Assembly (NCBI GenBank): GCA_949287835.1
Contig: CASEHV010000012.1
Span: 1-64,000, forward strand
Source of the DNA: an uncultured Helicobacter sp.
GTDB lineage: Bacteria; Campylobacterota; Campylobacteria; Campylobacterales; Helicobacteraceae
Direction: 5' to 3'
Length of the DNA stretch: 64,000 nt
A program made the position numbers and the translations under genes. Under the pieces are notes generated by a model. It was not told the DNA's origin and ran no database searches. It worked only from the letters and a program-made list of their open reading frames with translations. Of the stretch, positions 53,056 to 62,290 are shown one piece after another (the first letter of the stretch is position 1; every line of letters begins with the position of its first letter).

Positions 53056-54837
53056 TTATATTTCTCTACACCTGCTCTCCAGCCACTGCAGTGCTCTTTT
53101 GTCTTCTCTCAAAGGCACGGAGAGTTTGGTATAGACTTCCTTGTGATAGGCATTAAGCCATTGCTTCTCGCTTTCACTTAGCATTTTTGAATCTATACAG
53201 CTAGGCTCAAAGGGGCAGAGTGTAACGGGTTTGAAATAAAGAAACTCCCCATACTCGGTATTTTTTGGATTCTCCACTTTGGTATGCACGACAAGATTCT
53301 CAAGCCGCACACCCCATTTGCCTTTCTTGTAGATTCCGGGTTCTATGGAGGTTAGCATACCCTCTTTAGCGCGACTTCTCTCAAAAGCAGAGGAAAGATA
53401 GGATAACACCTGGGGACCCTCATGCACATTGAGAAAATAGCCCACACCATGCCCTGTGCCGTGGATATAATCCATCTGCTCTGCCCAAAGTGGCATACGC
53501 GTTATAGAATCCAGCAGGGGCATGGGGATATTGCTAGGGAAAATAGTGCTAGAGATGGCGATATGTGCTTTTAGCACCAAAGTGTAGTCGTGAATCTGCT
53601 CAGCATTTGGGCTACCTATGGGGACTACACGCGTAATATCTGTCGTGCCAATCTTATACTGCCCACCAGAATCTAGCAATAACAAGCCATCTTTTTGCAG
53701 ATACGCAAAGCTCTCCTTACTTGCATGATAATGCGGCAGGGCACCATTGGCATTAAAACCTACGATACTAGAGAAGCTGTCATTGACATAATAGGGGCTT
53801 AGCGCACGAAACTCACTTACCCTCTTTGCTATATCCCTCTCACTTATCTGCTCACCATTATTGATAGAATCCTCCAGCCATGCGAAAAATCTACACAGCG
53901 CCACGCCATCTTCTACCATCGCTTGCTCAATAAATCCTATCTCTTTTTGCGTCTTTGCCGCCTTGATATGTGTGCTAGGATTTATCTCCTCTATGATTCT
54001 CACGCTTGAATGCAAACTCTGCACAGCTAGGGTGGTTACTCTACTTGGCTCTAAAAGCAGACTGCACTCATTAAGTCTTCCTAGCTCTTGCATGAGACTA
54101 TCATAATGCCTAACTACAATCCCCTCACTCTCTAGCTCTGTCTTTAATGTAGAATCTATCTTGCCCTCATGGATAAATAAAGTCGCACTCTCTTTTGTAA
54201 GCAAAAAATGGCTTAAAAACACGGGATTAAAAGGCACATCATCGCCACGCAAATTCGTAATCCACGCAATGTCATCAAGGCTAGAGATGAGGTGGCACTG
54301 CGCCCCTAGCTGCTCCATTTTCTCTCTCACTAAGGCCAGTTTTTCTCCTCTATCAAAGGAGCAGTATTGTCTCTCATGCGCATACACCCTAGCCTTTGGC
54401 AACTCTGGACGCTCTCTCCAAAGATCTTTGATAAAATCCTTATGCACAAGGGTTACGCAGGTATTCAGATTGGAGTAAAGCTCTAGAGGCAGGAGGGCAA
54501 AATCTACTCCGAGTTTTGTATCCTTGCTTAGATTCTCTTTAATCCAACGCAGAAAGGTATTCTTAGAATCCTGCTTTTGCAACGCTATGCCACTGCCTTG
54601 AAGCTCCTTTTCAGCCTGCAACCAATAGCGTCCATCAACCCACAAAAAAGCATGCTCCTGCGTAAAGACAAGCGTGCCAACCGAGCCATTAAATCCGCTA
54701 AGAAATGCCCTACTCTTGTAGAATTTTGGCAGATACTCACTCAAATGCGGGTCTGCACTCAGCACGATATAGGCATCAATGCCTTCATTTTTCATCAATT
54801 TGCGTAATTCCTGCACACGCTCTGCATACACACTCAT
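53056..54837 (-). CDS. pepP: Xaa-Pro aminopeptidase (M24B, aminopeptidase P type)
   Basis: The 593-residue protein has two creatinase-like N-terminal domains and a C-terminal pita-bread domain. Its di-metal ligands are in LLLDSGGQY, GTTDITRVV, HGTGHGVGYFLNVHEGP, SIEPGIY and RLENLV. It removes N-terminal residues that precede proline. Length and three-domain form match the eukaryotic-type cytosolic APP1 and its bacterial relatives, longer than E. coli PepP. No signal peptide is seen. It is monocistronic. Confidence 0.92.
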   Translation of the reverse strand: MSVYAERVQELRKLMKNEGIDAYIVLSADPHLSEYLPKFYKSRAFLSGFNGSVGTLVFTQEHAFLWVDGRYWLQAEKELQGSGIALQKQDSKNTFLRWIKENLSKDTKLGVDFALLPLELYSNLNTCVTLVHKDFIKDLWRERPELPKARVYAHERQYCSFDRGEKLALVREKMEQLGAQCHLISSLDDIAWITNLRGDDVPFNPVFLSHFLLTKESATLFIHEGKIDSTLKTELESEGIVVRHYDSLMQELGRLNECSLLLEPSRVTTLAVQSLHSSVRIIEEINPSTHIKAAKTQKEIGFIEQAMVEDGVALCRFFAWLEDSINNGEQISERDIAKRVSEFRALSPYYVNDSFSSIVGFNANGALPHYHASKESFAYLQKDGLLLLDSGGQYKIGTTDITRVVPIGSPNAEQIHDYTLVLKAHIAISSTIFPSNIPMPLLDSITRMPLWAEQMDYIHGTGHGVGYFLNVHEGPQVLSYLSSAFERSRAKEGMLTSIEPGIYKKGKWGVRLENLVVHTKVENPKNTEYGEFLYFKPVTLCPFEPSCIDSKMLSESEKQWLNAYHKEVYTKLSVPLREDKRALQWLESRCREI

Positions 54838-54902
54838 TGCTATCCTTTTTAATCATATCATGGGTAATTATAACTATATCATGTATAAACATGAAATAAT
54901 AG

Positions 54903-54911
54903 TGTTATACT
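54903..54911 (+). promoter_or_regulatory. Extended -10 promoter of nadV
   Basis: TGTTATACT fits TGn-TATACT, 29 bases before the nadV ATG. Upstream, atatcatg occurs twice (about 54854 and 54876) and catgaaat follows, which could form operator half-sites. Confidence 0.5.
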
Positions 54912-54940
54912 ATGAAAATTAGGGAGATAGGAGCTAAAAC

Positions 54941-56398
54941 ATGAATAATTATCATTCAAATAACTATCACTTTCCAAAGCTTTTATTTATATCAGATTGT
55001 TACAAATATACGCACGCCGCTATGTATGCGGATAATGTAGAGGAGGTTTATAGTCTGCTTTATTGTCGTAAGCCTCGCTTGAATCTATCAAGCATCAATA
55101 ATCACATCGTAGCCTTTGGTATGCGTCAGGTCATCTCAAGGCTAGAGAAATACTACAAGGAATTTGTAGAATGCGATACAGATACGATAATGCGGGGGCT
55201 TGAACTACTTTATTGTGATTTTATGAAATTTAGTAAAAATGATAGTGCATATAAATTTTTAATAGATAAATGGCTTTCCCTACCAAAAGAGATGCCTATA
55301 ATATTTAAAGCGCTGCCTGAAGGAAGCTTTGTGTCAAATAATATGCCCATTATCTCGATACAATGCGTAGATTCTAAACACTGCTGGTTTGTGAATTTCA
55401 TAGAAACATTCCTAAACTCAGAGCTATGGAAAACCTGCTTTGTCGCTACTAAAGCAGCATTATTTAAGAAAATTGAGTATGAACACATCGGATACTACCT
55501 TGATAGTAGCTATAATTTTCATGATTTTTCTGCACGTGGCATGAATGGAATCTGGGACTGCCACTCATCATCTATGGGGCATATCCTCTTTTTTAGCGGG
55601 ACAGATTCTATTATGACATTAAAGAATATTTATGATAACTACGGCAGGTCAGATTCTCTGCAAAGCATTGCAAATCTTGGTTCAATCCCCGCAAGTGAAC
55701 ATAGCGTCATGTGCCTTGGCGGCAGGGAAAGAGAGATTGAGACATTCAAAAATATTATGAAAAGATTCCCAAAACAGATGGTCTCTATCGTCTCAGATAC
55801 TTGGAATCTATGGGACATTATAGATTCTCTAAAGAATGATAAAGAGGCTTATGAGCTAATCATGAAACGCGAATTTCCCATAGTCTTGCGACCAGATTCT
55901 GGCGACCCGTTTTTGATTCTAACAGGCAATGAAAATTCAAGCGATAGCAGGGAGCGGCTAGGCGTGATTAGACTTGTGGAATCTTATTTTGGTTTTGATA
56001 GGGTAAAGATTATCTATGGCGATGCTATCACGGTGGATAGGGCAAGGCAGATTTATCATTGGTGCAGAGATAATGGGCTAGATGCCACGAGCTTTTTGTG
56101 TCTTGGAGTGGGTAGCTATGCGTATAATTCTGGCATTCGCGATGATGTGGGACTTGTTACGAAAATGACTTGGGCAAAGATTGGTGGCAAGGCAGAGCAT
56201 CTTATCAAAAGTCCTATTACAGGCAGTGAGAAAATCTCTCTATGCGGGAAAGTCGGCGTGGATAGGGATACGAGGGAAGTCCTGCAGTTTTTAGATAGCG
56301 ATATGGAGAATGATTTGCTAACAGATGATTTAAGCATGAAAAGTTTTGATTCTATAAAGGCTTACGCAAAAGAGGAGTTTTTAAGGTTTGGGGTGTAG
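54941..56398 (+). CDS. nadV: Nicotinamide phosphoribosyltransferase
   Basis: The 485-residue protein of the NAMPT family turns nicotinamide and PRPP into NMN for NAD salvage. Recognisable segments are FISDCYKYTHAAMY at the N-terminus, FHDFSARGMNG, GSIPASEHSVMC (active-site region), VSDTWNLWDII and LRPDSGDPF. The length matches NAMPT. It has its own promoter. No NMN adenylyltransferase or Nudix partner is adjacent. It is monocistronic between two genes on the opposite strand. Confidence 0.94.
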   Translation: MNNYHSNNYHFPKLLFISDCYKYTHAAMYADNVEEVYSLLYCRKPRLNLSSINNHIVAFGMRQVISRLEKYYKEFVECDTDTIMRGLELLYCDFMKFSKNDSAYKFLIDKWLSLPKEMPIIFKALPEGSFVSNNMPIISIQCVDSKHCWFVNFIETFLNSELWKTCFVATKAALFKKIEYEHIGYYLDSSYNFHDFSARGMNGIWDCHSSSMGHILFFSGTDSIMTLKNIYDNYGRSDSLQSIANLGSIPASEHSVMCLGGREREIETFKNIMKRFPKQMVSIVSDTWNLWDIIDSLKNDKEAYELIMKREFPIVLRPDSGDPFLILTGNENSSDSRERLGVIRLVESYFGFDRVKIIYGDAITVDRARQIYHWCRDNGLDATSFLCLGVGSYAYNSGIRDDVGLVTKMTWAKIGGKAEHLIKSPITGSEKISLCGKVGVDRDTREVLQFLDSDMENDLLTDDLSMKSFDSIKAYAKEEFLRFGV

Positions 56399-56480
56399 AT
56401 TAGAGTTTGATTTATGTTAAATATGACCAAATACAAAACATTTGAAATTGTAAACAACAAAAAATTGCAGAATCTCTAAA

Positions 56481-57368
56481 TCATTCTCCCCCATTTTCAT
56501 CTTTGAAAATCTTAAAACTCTTATTTTTCTTGATTGCATTTGATTGCTGTGAATATAAATGCACGATGTTTGGGTCGGCAAGAAGACAGACAGAATTCTG
56601 GTCTTTATCCTCATAGTCAATCTTGCTAAGTAAATCCCTTGCCACATTTAGCCTAGCCCTTTTTTTATCATTAGAATCTACTATAATCCACGGGCTATAA
56701 GGCGTATGCGTTCTTGAAAACATTTTTTCAAATGCTTCTGTGTATTCATTCCATAGATTAAGAGACTTAGAATCAATAGGACTTAGCTTCCACATTCTAA
56801 GCGGGTCGCTTTTACGTCTATTAATTCGTCTTTTCTGCTCCTCTTGTGATACATCTAGGAAGTATTTAAATATCATCGTCCCACTAGCCACTAGCATTTG
56901 TTCAAGATTGCTAACCTGATATATAAACTCTTTATACTCTTCTTGAGTGCAGAATCCCATTACTTTCTCAACGCCTGCTCTGTTATACCAGCTTCTATCA
57001 AAAAATACAATTTCGCCACCACTTGGCAGATTGCTTATATATCTTTTAAAATACCATTCTGTTTTCTCTCTCTCGCTAGGCTTGTTTAGTGCCACAATCC
57101 TGCACCCTCTAGGATTTAGATGTGAGGTAAGTGCCTTTATTGTCCCCCCCTTGCCTGCTCCATCTCTGCCCTCCATGATGATGACTATTTTTTGATTAGT
57201 CTTTTTAACCCAGTTTTGAAACTTCACAAGCTCTATCTCAAGCTTTCTAAATTCCCTCTCATAAAACTCATCTTTAAGCAAATGTTTGCCATTAATCGTT
57301 TTTTTACTAAAAACCTCATGCGATGGTTTCTGCTCCTCTGGTCTTATAACAATCTGCTTCTTTCCCAT
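56481..57368 (-). CDS. ppk2: Polyphosphate kinase 2
   Basis: The 295-residue PPK2-family enzyme transfers phosphate between polyphosphate and nucleotides. It has the Walker A GRDGAGKGG, the lid region with NKPSEREKTEWYF, and the Walker B FFDRSWYNRAGVE. The ATG at 57368 has GGAGG upstream and gives the family start. A frame extending to 57521 would add 51 residues of non-family sequence. A nucleotide-regenerating role would fit the adjacent NAD salvage gene, but the two are convergent, not co-transcribed. Confidence 0.92.
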   Translation of the reverse strand: MGKKQIVIRPEEQKPSHEVFSKKTINGKHLLKDEFYEREFRKLEIELVKFQNWVKKTNQKIVIIMEGRDGAGKGGTIKALTSHLNPRGCRIVALNKPSEREKTEWYFKRYISNLPSGGEIVFFDRSWYNRAGVEKVMGFCTQEEYKEFIYQVSNLEQMLVASGTMIFKYFLDVSQEEQKRRINRRKSDPLRMWKLSPIDSKSLNLWNEYTEAFEKMFSRTHTPYSPWIIVDSNDKKRARLNVARDLLSKIDYEDKDQNSVCLLADPNIVHLYSQQSNAIKKNKSFKIFKDENGGE

Positions 57369-57469
57369 ACTACGACACCTCCGCATATTTTTGCTAACAT
57401 AATAGCAGAGTTTTAATTGCATTAGGCAAAAAAGGCTATCATTTGCGGTTTTAAAATAGGATTTATAAT

Positions 57470-57685
57470 ATGGATTTACAACATGCAGATAGTGAGGTAG
57501 AGGACGAATATTATATGGCATACATCAATGCTAGAAATGAGTTAATGCAGTGCCATGTGGCTAGAAATCTAAAATCATGTCTATCATGTCAAGAGCTACT
57601 ATCATGCCCCATTCGCCTAAAGTATGTAGAAAGTGTATATGGAAACATGACTAAGGGCGCGGAAGGCAGTTTTGATTTTAACTAA
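57470..57685 (+). CDS. Small Cys-containing conserved protein
   Basis: The 71-residue protein is acidic at the N-terminus (DSEVEDEYYMAYINARNEL) and then has C28, C38, C41 and C47 around HVARNLKSCLSCQELLSC. The CxxC and nearby Cys could bind a metal or an iron-sulfur cluster. It ends SFDFN. It precedes atpE. I do not recognise a named family and assign no function. The ATG lies nine bases after a weak AGGA. Confidence 0.55.
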   Translation: MDLQHADSEVEDEYYMAYINARNELMQCHVARNLKSCLSCQELLSCPIRLKYVESVYGNMTKGAEGSFDFN

Positions 57686-57715
57686 AATTTTGTGATAAAT
57701 TGACAATTTACATAA

Positions 57716-57721
57716 TATAAT
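57716..57721 (+). promoter_or_regulatory. -10 box of atpE
   Basis: A perfect TATAAT lies 76 bases before the atpE ATG, leaving an untranslated leader of about 70 bases. A TTGACA occurs just ten bases upstream of it, too close to be its -35 box. Confidence 0.4.
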
Positions 57722-57797
57722 TACGACTTTAACAAATTCGCACAATGGCTAGTAGGGGGCATATCCGAACGTTTTTGTAGCAGAGAAAGGATTATTT

Positions 57798-58124
57798 ATG
57801 AATAAGTTTTTGGCTTTGGTTTTTTGTTGCGTTGGTTTTGCACTAGCAGATGATGGCACATGGGGCAGAGACTTCATGGCTGCTATGTCAGTTTTTGCTG
57901 GTGTGGTGGGTCTTGGAATCGCTGCTCTAGGTGGCGGTATAGGTATGGGGCATGTCGCTTCTGCGGCAATATCTGGGACGGCTAGAAATCCCGCTTTGGG
58001 TTCTAAGCTACAAACAACAATGTTCGTGGCTATTGCGTTGATTGAGGCACAGGTTATATATACGCTTGTTTTTGCGGTTATTGCTATGTATGTGAATCCA
58101 TATATGCAGGCGTTTTATTCATAA
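57798..58124 (+). CDS. atpE: ATP synthase F0 subunit c
   Basis: The 108-residue proteolipid has an N-terminal signal-like segment (about 1-17, FALADDG), then two membrane helices joined by the polar loop GTARNPALG. The proton-carrying Glu is E83 in ALIEAQVIYTLV. The N-terminal extension relative to E. coli subunit c is also present in the H. pylori protein. AAAGGA precedes the ATG. As in other Campylobacterota it is separate from the other atp genes. Confidence 0.95.
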   Translation: MNKFLALVFCCVGFALADDGTWGRDFMAAMSVFAGVVGLGIAALGGGIGMGHVASAAISGTARNPALGSKLQTTMFVAIALIEAQVIYTLVFAVIAMYVNPYMQAFYS

Positions 58125-58183
58125 GGTAATGCATAGTTTTTAGTATTTTGCTAGGGTAGATTCCATAATGGTATCTACTTCAT

Positions 58184-58267
58184 GCGCTGGTGGTGGAATG
58201 GTAGACACACCATCTTGAGGGGGTGGCGGAGAAATCCGTGTGAGTTCAAGTCTCACTCAGCGCACCA
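58184..58267 (+). tRNA. tRNA-Leu (anticodon GAG)
   Basis: A class II tRNA of 84 bases has an encoded CCA. The acceptor GCGCTGG pairs with TCAGCGC, the anticodon stem-loop is CCATC-TTGAGGG-GGTGG and a variable arm is present. Confidence 0.93.
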
Positions 58268-58313
58268 TTTTACATTGACAAAGATATTCTTTTGTTGTAA
58301 GATTTTGACTTTT

Positions 58314-58400
58314 GCCGGAGTGGTGAAACTGGTAGACGCGCTAGACTCAAAATCTAGTAAGGGCAACCTTGTGTCGGTTCGAGTCCGACCTTCGGCACCA
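58314..58400 (+). tRNA. tRNA-Leu (anticodon CAA)
   Basis: A class II tRNA of 87 bases has an encoded CCA. The anticodon stem-loop is CTAGA-CTCAAAA-TCTAG, the variable arm is AAGGGCAACCTT and the T-loop is GGTTCGAGTCC. Confidence 0.95.
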
Positions 58401-58404
58401 TGTA

Positions 58405-58481
58405 GTCCTGATAGCTCAGTTGGATAGAGCGTAAGATTCCTAATCTTAAGGTCATGGGTTCAAATCCCTTTCGGGACACCA
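58405..58481 (+). tRNA. tRNA-Arg (anticodon CCT)
   Basis: A cloverleaf of 77 bases has an encoded CCA. The anticodon stem-loop is TAAGA-TTCCTAA-TCTTA. It reads AGG codons. It lies four bases after tRNA-Leu(CAA), clearly one transcript. Confidence 0.95.
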
Positions 58482-58524
58482 TCTTTCCTGCTACAATAAC
58501 CCCAAAATATCAAAAGAGCTAAAC

Positions 58525-59937
58525 ATGTCATTAGGATTTAATACATCAGTCAATAATAGCACTAAAACAGAGTTATTATCCCCAGCGGGTAATCTTGCAA
58601 AGCTAAAAATTGCCCTGAATTTCGGTGCAGATGCAGTCTATGGGGGGGTTAGCCATTTCTCTCTTCGCAATCGCTCTAGCAAGGATTTTAGCTATGAGGA
58701 TTTCGCAGAGGGCATTAAATACGCACACTCTATCAATAAAAAAGTGTATGTAACTATCAATGGATTCCCATTTAACTCCCAGATAGAATCTCTTAAAAAT
58801 CACATAGCAAAAATGCGGGATTTATCCCCCGATGCCTTTATCATTGCTACCCCTGGCGTCGTGAGACTTGCCAAAAGCATCGCGCCAAACATTCCCATTC
58901 ATCTATCCACACAGGCAAATGTGCTAAATGTGCTAGATGCTGAGGTCTATGTGGATATGGGGATAAAGCGGATTGTCTTAGCGCGCGAGATTAGCCTTAA
59001 TGACTGCTATGAGATTAAGGAATCTCTGCCAGAGCTAGAGTTGGAGATGTTCGTGCATGGTAGCATGTGCTTTGCATTCTCAGGGAGATGCCTCATCTCT
59101 GCACTGCAGCACGGACGTGTGCCAAATCGCGGTAGTTGTGCTAATGACTGCCGCTTTGACTATGAGTATTATGTGGAGAGTGCAGAAAATGGCGAACTTG
59201 TGAGATTTGATTCTAAAAACATGTATGTGAGGAATCCAGACAATGATGTCTTTTTGCGACTAGAGGAGAGCGAGGGGGTGGGGACGCATATCTTTAATGC
59301 TAAGGATTTGAATCTGGCAAATCACATTCATGAGATTCTGCAAACAGGTCTCATCTCTGCGCTAAAGATTGAGGGCAGGACGAAAAGCTCATATTATGCG
59401 GGAATCACGGCTAGGACATATCGCCTTGCCATTGATGACTTCTATTCCAAAAGACAGCGAAAAGAGCTATATCAATATGAGTTAAATACCCTAAAAAATC
59501 GTGGCTTCACAGATGGCTATATCATAAGAAAGCCATATCAAAAGCTAGATACACAGAATTTCGCTAGTGCCATTAGCGAGGGTAGCTATCAGGTCTGCGG
59601 GGAAGTCGGAGAAGATGGTAAAAGCTTTTTATGCAAACATAAAATTAGCAAAAATGAGCCACTAGAAATAGTATCGCCTACTAGATTCTATGGTAGCGGA
59701 ATCTTTGAGGATAAAAGCAGTGAAGAAAAGTTACAATCAAAGCGAAACGAGCATGCCATGATAGAGGAAGTCAATGGTAGATTCTATATTCGCCTTTTTA
59801 GAATCCTGCTAGAAAATGGCAAGGAGCTAGATGAGATTCACAGCGGGAATACAAATCCTGTTCTGCTCCCTTTTGCACTCCCGCCTTTTAGTTTTTTACG
59901 AAAGAGAGTAGATTTCTTTACCCACACTTTACATTAA
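58525..59937 (+). CDS. U32-family protein, probable tRNA hydroxylation protein TrhP/YegQ
   Basis: The 470-residue protein has the U32 signature EMFVHGSMCFAFSGRCLIS with conserved Cys residues and CANDCRF further on, which likely bind an iron-sulfur cluster. It starts TELLSPAGNLAKLKIAL, as in the family, and has KIEGRTKSSYYAG. YegQ-type members add the hydroxyl of 5-hydroxyuridine in tRNA using prephenate-derived chemistry. Older annotation as collagenase PrtC is doubtful. It lies right behind three tRNA genes, which fits a tRNA role. Confidence 0.88.
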   Translation: MSLGFNTSVNNSTKTELLSPAGNLAKLKIALNFGADAVYGGVSHFSLRNRSSKDFSYEDFAEGIKYAHSINKKVYVTINGFPFNSQIESLKNHIAKMRDLSPDAFIIATPGVVRLAKSIAPNIPIHLSTQANVLNVLDAEVYVDMGIKRIVLAREISLNDCYEIKESLPELELEMFVHGSMCFAFSGRCLISALQHGRVPNRGSCANDCRFDYEYYVESAENGELVRFDSKNMYVRNPDNDVFLRLEESEGVGTHIFNAKDLNLANHIHEILQTGLISALKIEGRTKSSYYAGITARTYRLAIDDFYSKRQRKELYQYELNTLKNRGFTDGYIIRKPYQKLDTQNFASAISEGSYQVCGEVGEDGKSFLCKHKISKNEPLEIVSPTRFYGSGIFEDKSSEEKLQSKRNEHAMIEEVNGRFYIRLFRILLENGKELDEIHSGNTNPVLLPFALPPFSFLRKRVDFFTHTLH

Positions 59938-59997
59938 TCCTCACAAAACTTTACACACAGCTTCTAGCATGTCAAAAGATTTTAGCAAGGAGCTTTT

Positions 59998-60999
59998 ATG
60001 AGAATCTGTTTATGGTTTGTGTTGTGTTGTTTGGGAATCTTTCTTAGCGCATGTTCTAATGATAAAGAGAAATTAGTCATCTACGCCACCTTTGAGAATG
60101 AGCAGATAAATCAATACATAGGCGCCTTTCAGAAGGCACACCCTAACATTGCCGTAGAGATTATCTCAGATTCTAATGGAATCATTGCTACGCGGCTACT
60201 TGCAGAAAAGGACAATCCCAAAGCAGACATTATCTATGGTCTCTCGATTTATAATATGGAATCCCTAAAGCCAATGTTAGCGCCGCTAGAGATAGAGAAT
60301 CTCTCAAGATTTAACCCCCTCTTTGTGCCAAAGGATTCCAAACCGCGCTACATCGGATTATCTGGCGTGGAATCTGTACTGATAATCAATGAGGCAGAAC
60401 TTAGTAAAAAATCCCTGCCAATCCCCACTTCATACAAAGATTTGACAAATCCACTCTACAAAGGTCTCATCACCATGAGTAATCCCACAAGCTCAGGCAC
60501 AGGCTATCTTAGCGTGGTGGGATTCCTTACTCTTTTTGGAGAAAAAGAAGGCTTTGACTTCATGAGTGCGCTGGATAAAAACATAGCCCTCTACACGCAC
60601 TCAGGCTCAAAGCCCGCACGTATGGCACTAAGCGGGGAGTATCCCATAGGAATCTCACTGGGATACAGAGGGCATAAGATGCTTTTAGACAAGCAACCCA
60701 TCTCTATGATTTTCCCCTCTGAGGGCTATGGAATCGACATAGAATGCGTTGCCATGCTACAAAAAGATTCCACAAATCCACACGCAGAGACATTTATAAA
60801 ATGGGCGACAAGCAAGGAGGCAATGGCACTTTATGCACAAAACAACGTCCTAGTCGGCATACCGCAAGGCACAATCCCGCTAGGCTATCCAAAGGAGAGT
60901 AAAATCATAGACATAGATTTCGTAGCCTTTAGCAAGAAGCGCGAGGAAATCCTTACAAAATGGAATGCCCTCTTTGATAGCAAAAGCGAGGCAAAATAA
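59998..60999 (+). CDS. phnS: ABC transporter substrate-binding lipoprotein, probably for 2-aminoethylphosphonate
   Basis: The 333-residue protein has a lipoprotein signal (lipobox FLSAC, C19) and the two-lobed fold of the iron/phosphonate-type binding proteins. Visible segments are LVIYATFENEQINQYIGAFQK, NPTSSGTGYLSV and YPIGISLGYRGHKM. Similar proteins bind Fe(III), thiamine or 2-aminoethylphosphonate. The phosphonate assignment rests on the downstream phnX. Its stop shares one base with the ATPase start (TAATG). Confidence 0.75.
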   Translation: MRICLWFVLCCLGIFLSACSNDKEKLVIYATFENEQINQYIGAFQKAHPNIAVEIISDSNGIIATRLLAEKDNPKADIIYGLSIYNMESLKPMLAPLEIENLSRFNPLFVPKDSKPRYIGLSGVESVLIINEAELSKKSLPIPTSYKDLTNPLYKGLITMSNPTSSGTGYLSVVGFLTLFGEKEGFDFMSALDKNIALYTHSGSKPARMALSGEYPIGISLGYRGHKMLLDKQPISMIFPSEGYGIDIECVAMLQKDSTNPHAETFIKWATSKEAMALYAQNNVLVGIPQGTIPLGYPKESKIIDIDFVAFSKKREEILTKWNALFDSKSEAK

Positions 61000-61991
61000 T
61001 GCTAGAGTTAAGAGAGGTTTGCAAGAGTTATGGGGATTTCTCTGTGCTAGAGAATATCAATCTTAGCATTCAAAAAGGGGAATTTATTTCACTTCTAGGC
61101 TTTAGTGGCTGCGGGAAAAGCACCCTTTTGAGAATCATAGCGGGGCTAGAGGAAGTAAGCAGTGGGAAGATTCTCTACAAAAAAGAGGACATCACAAAAC
61201 TCAAGGCATCAAAGCGAAAATTCGCAATGGTCTTTCAATCCTATGCCCTCTTTCCGCACATGAATGCCTATGAGAATCTCTCTTTCGTGCTAAAGGAGCA
61301 GGGGTATTCTAAGAAAAAGATTAAGCAAATCGTGCAGCAGAGTTTCGAGCTAGTGGGACTTTTGGGAAATGAAAAGAAATTCCCAGCAGAGTTAAGCGGC
61401 GGACAGCAACAAAGGGTTGCCATAGCAAGAGCTTTGAGCCTAAAGCCTAAGATTTTGCTTCTTGATGAGCCACTCAGTGCGCTTGATAAAAAGGTACGCC
61501 ACAAACTAAGGAATGATATAAAAGTGATTCACAAAGAGCTAGGAATCACGACTATTATGGTAACGCACGACCAAGAGGAAGCAATCTCCATGTCGGATAG
61601 AATCGCCCTTATCAATGAGGGGAAAATCGCACAAATCGACACGCCAAAGGAGATTTACAGTAATCCAAAGGATATGTTTGCGGCAAATTTCATAGGCGAC
61701 ATCAACACTTTTTACAGCAATGATTCCATAGCACTTCTGCGACCAGAGCATATCAGTCTGCATAAAGAGAGTGGGGATTACAGCGCGACTATAAAGGATA
61801 TTGAGTTTTTAGGTAGCTTTTTTAGGGTAAGGCTAGAGTGCAGGAGTGGCGATTTTGCAAGTTCGCTTTCCCCTAATCTTTTTGTCTGTAATCTTTCCTT
61901 GCGAGAGTTTAGCGAGATGCCCCTAAAAATTGGCGAATCTGTGTATTTTTGTATCAAGCAAGAGCATATTTTGTATTTCAAAAAGGATTAG
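60999..61991 (+). CDS. phnT: ABC transporter ATP-binding protein, probably for 2-aminoethylphosphonate
   Basis: The 330-residue ATPase has Walker A GFSGCGKST near residue 37, signature LSGGQQQR, Walker B ILLLDEP, the D-loop and H-loop (VTHDQEEA). A C-terminal OB/TOBE regulatory domain (about 240-330) follows, as in the PotA/FbpC/PhnT group. It powers the fused permease downstream. A 299-base repeat-rich gap separates it from that permease. Confidence 0.82.
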   Translation: MLELREVCKSYGDFSVLENINLSIQKGEFISLLGFSGCGKSTLLRIIAGLEEVSSGKILYKKEDITKLKASKRKFAMVFQSYALFPHMNAYENLSFVLKEQGYSKKKIKQIVQQSFELVGLLGNEKKFPAELSGGQQQRVAIARALSLKPKILLLDEPLSALDKKVRHKLRNDIKVIHKELGITTIMVTHDQEEAISMSDRIALINEGKIAQIDTPKEIYSNPKDMFAANFIGDINTFYSNDSIALLRPEHISLHKESGDYSATIKDIEFLGSFFRVRLECRSGDFASSLSPNLFVCNLSLREFSEMPLKIGESVYFCIKQEHILYFKKD

Positions 61992-62290
61992 GATATGTGT
62001 GAGTGTGTTTTTTGGAATCTTGATTCTCTAAACTTGTGTCATTCTGAGCTGCTAGGCGAAGAATCTTTTATAAATCTTTTTAAGAATCTAGATTCTTCAT
62101 ATTCATTCAGAATAACAGGGAATCTAGATTCTGTAAATTTTCGTCATTCTGAGATTAAGTTGAAGAATCTTGATTCTCATCAAAAAGATTCTTCACATGT
62201 GTTCATAATGACAAGGCATCTAATCTGCAAAGGTTATTTTCTTAACACCCACAACAACACATTCCCTCAAAACCACAAAAGGCTATACTC
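61992..62290. repeat. Repeat-filled gap inside the phosphonate operon
   Basis: The gap holds two palindromic-repeat derivatives. The first, near 62037-62118, reads gtcattctgagc, then gcgaagaatcttt, then agaatctagattct and attcagaataaca. The second, near 62150-62211, is a long imperfect hairpin of gtcattctgag and tgaagaatctt against aagattcttca and ataatgac. A 99-codon frame through it has no ribosome binding site or protein-like content. The gap appears to be a mobile-repeat insertion between phnT and the permease gene. Confidence 0.75.

Noticed and set aside
56417-56647. Separate small gene overlapping the end of ppk2
   Set aside because: It is a frame-shifted shadow of ppk2 without a start signal.
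57700-57705. TTGACA as -35 box for atpE
   Set aside because: It lies only ten bases before the TATAAT, too close for a sigma-70 promoter.
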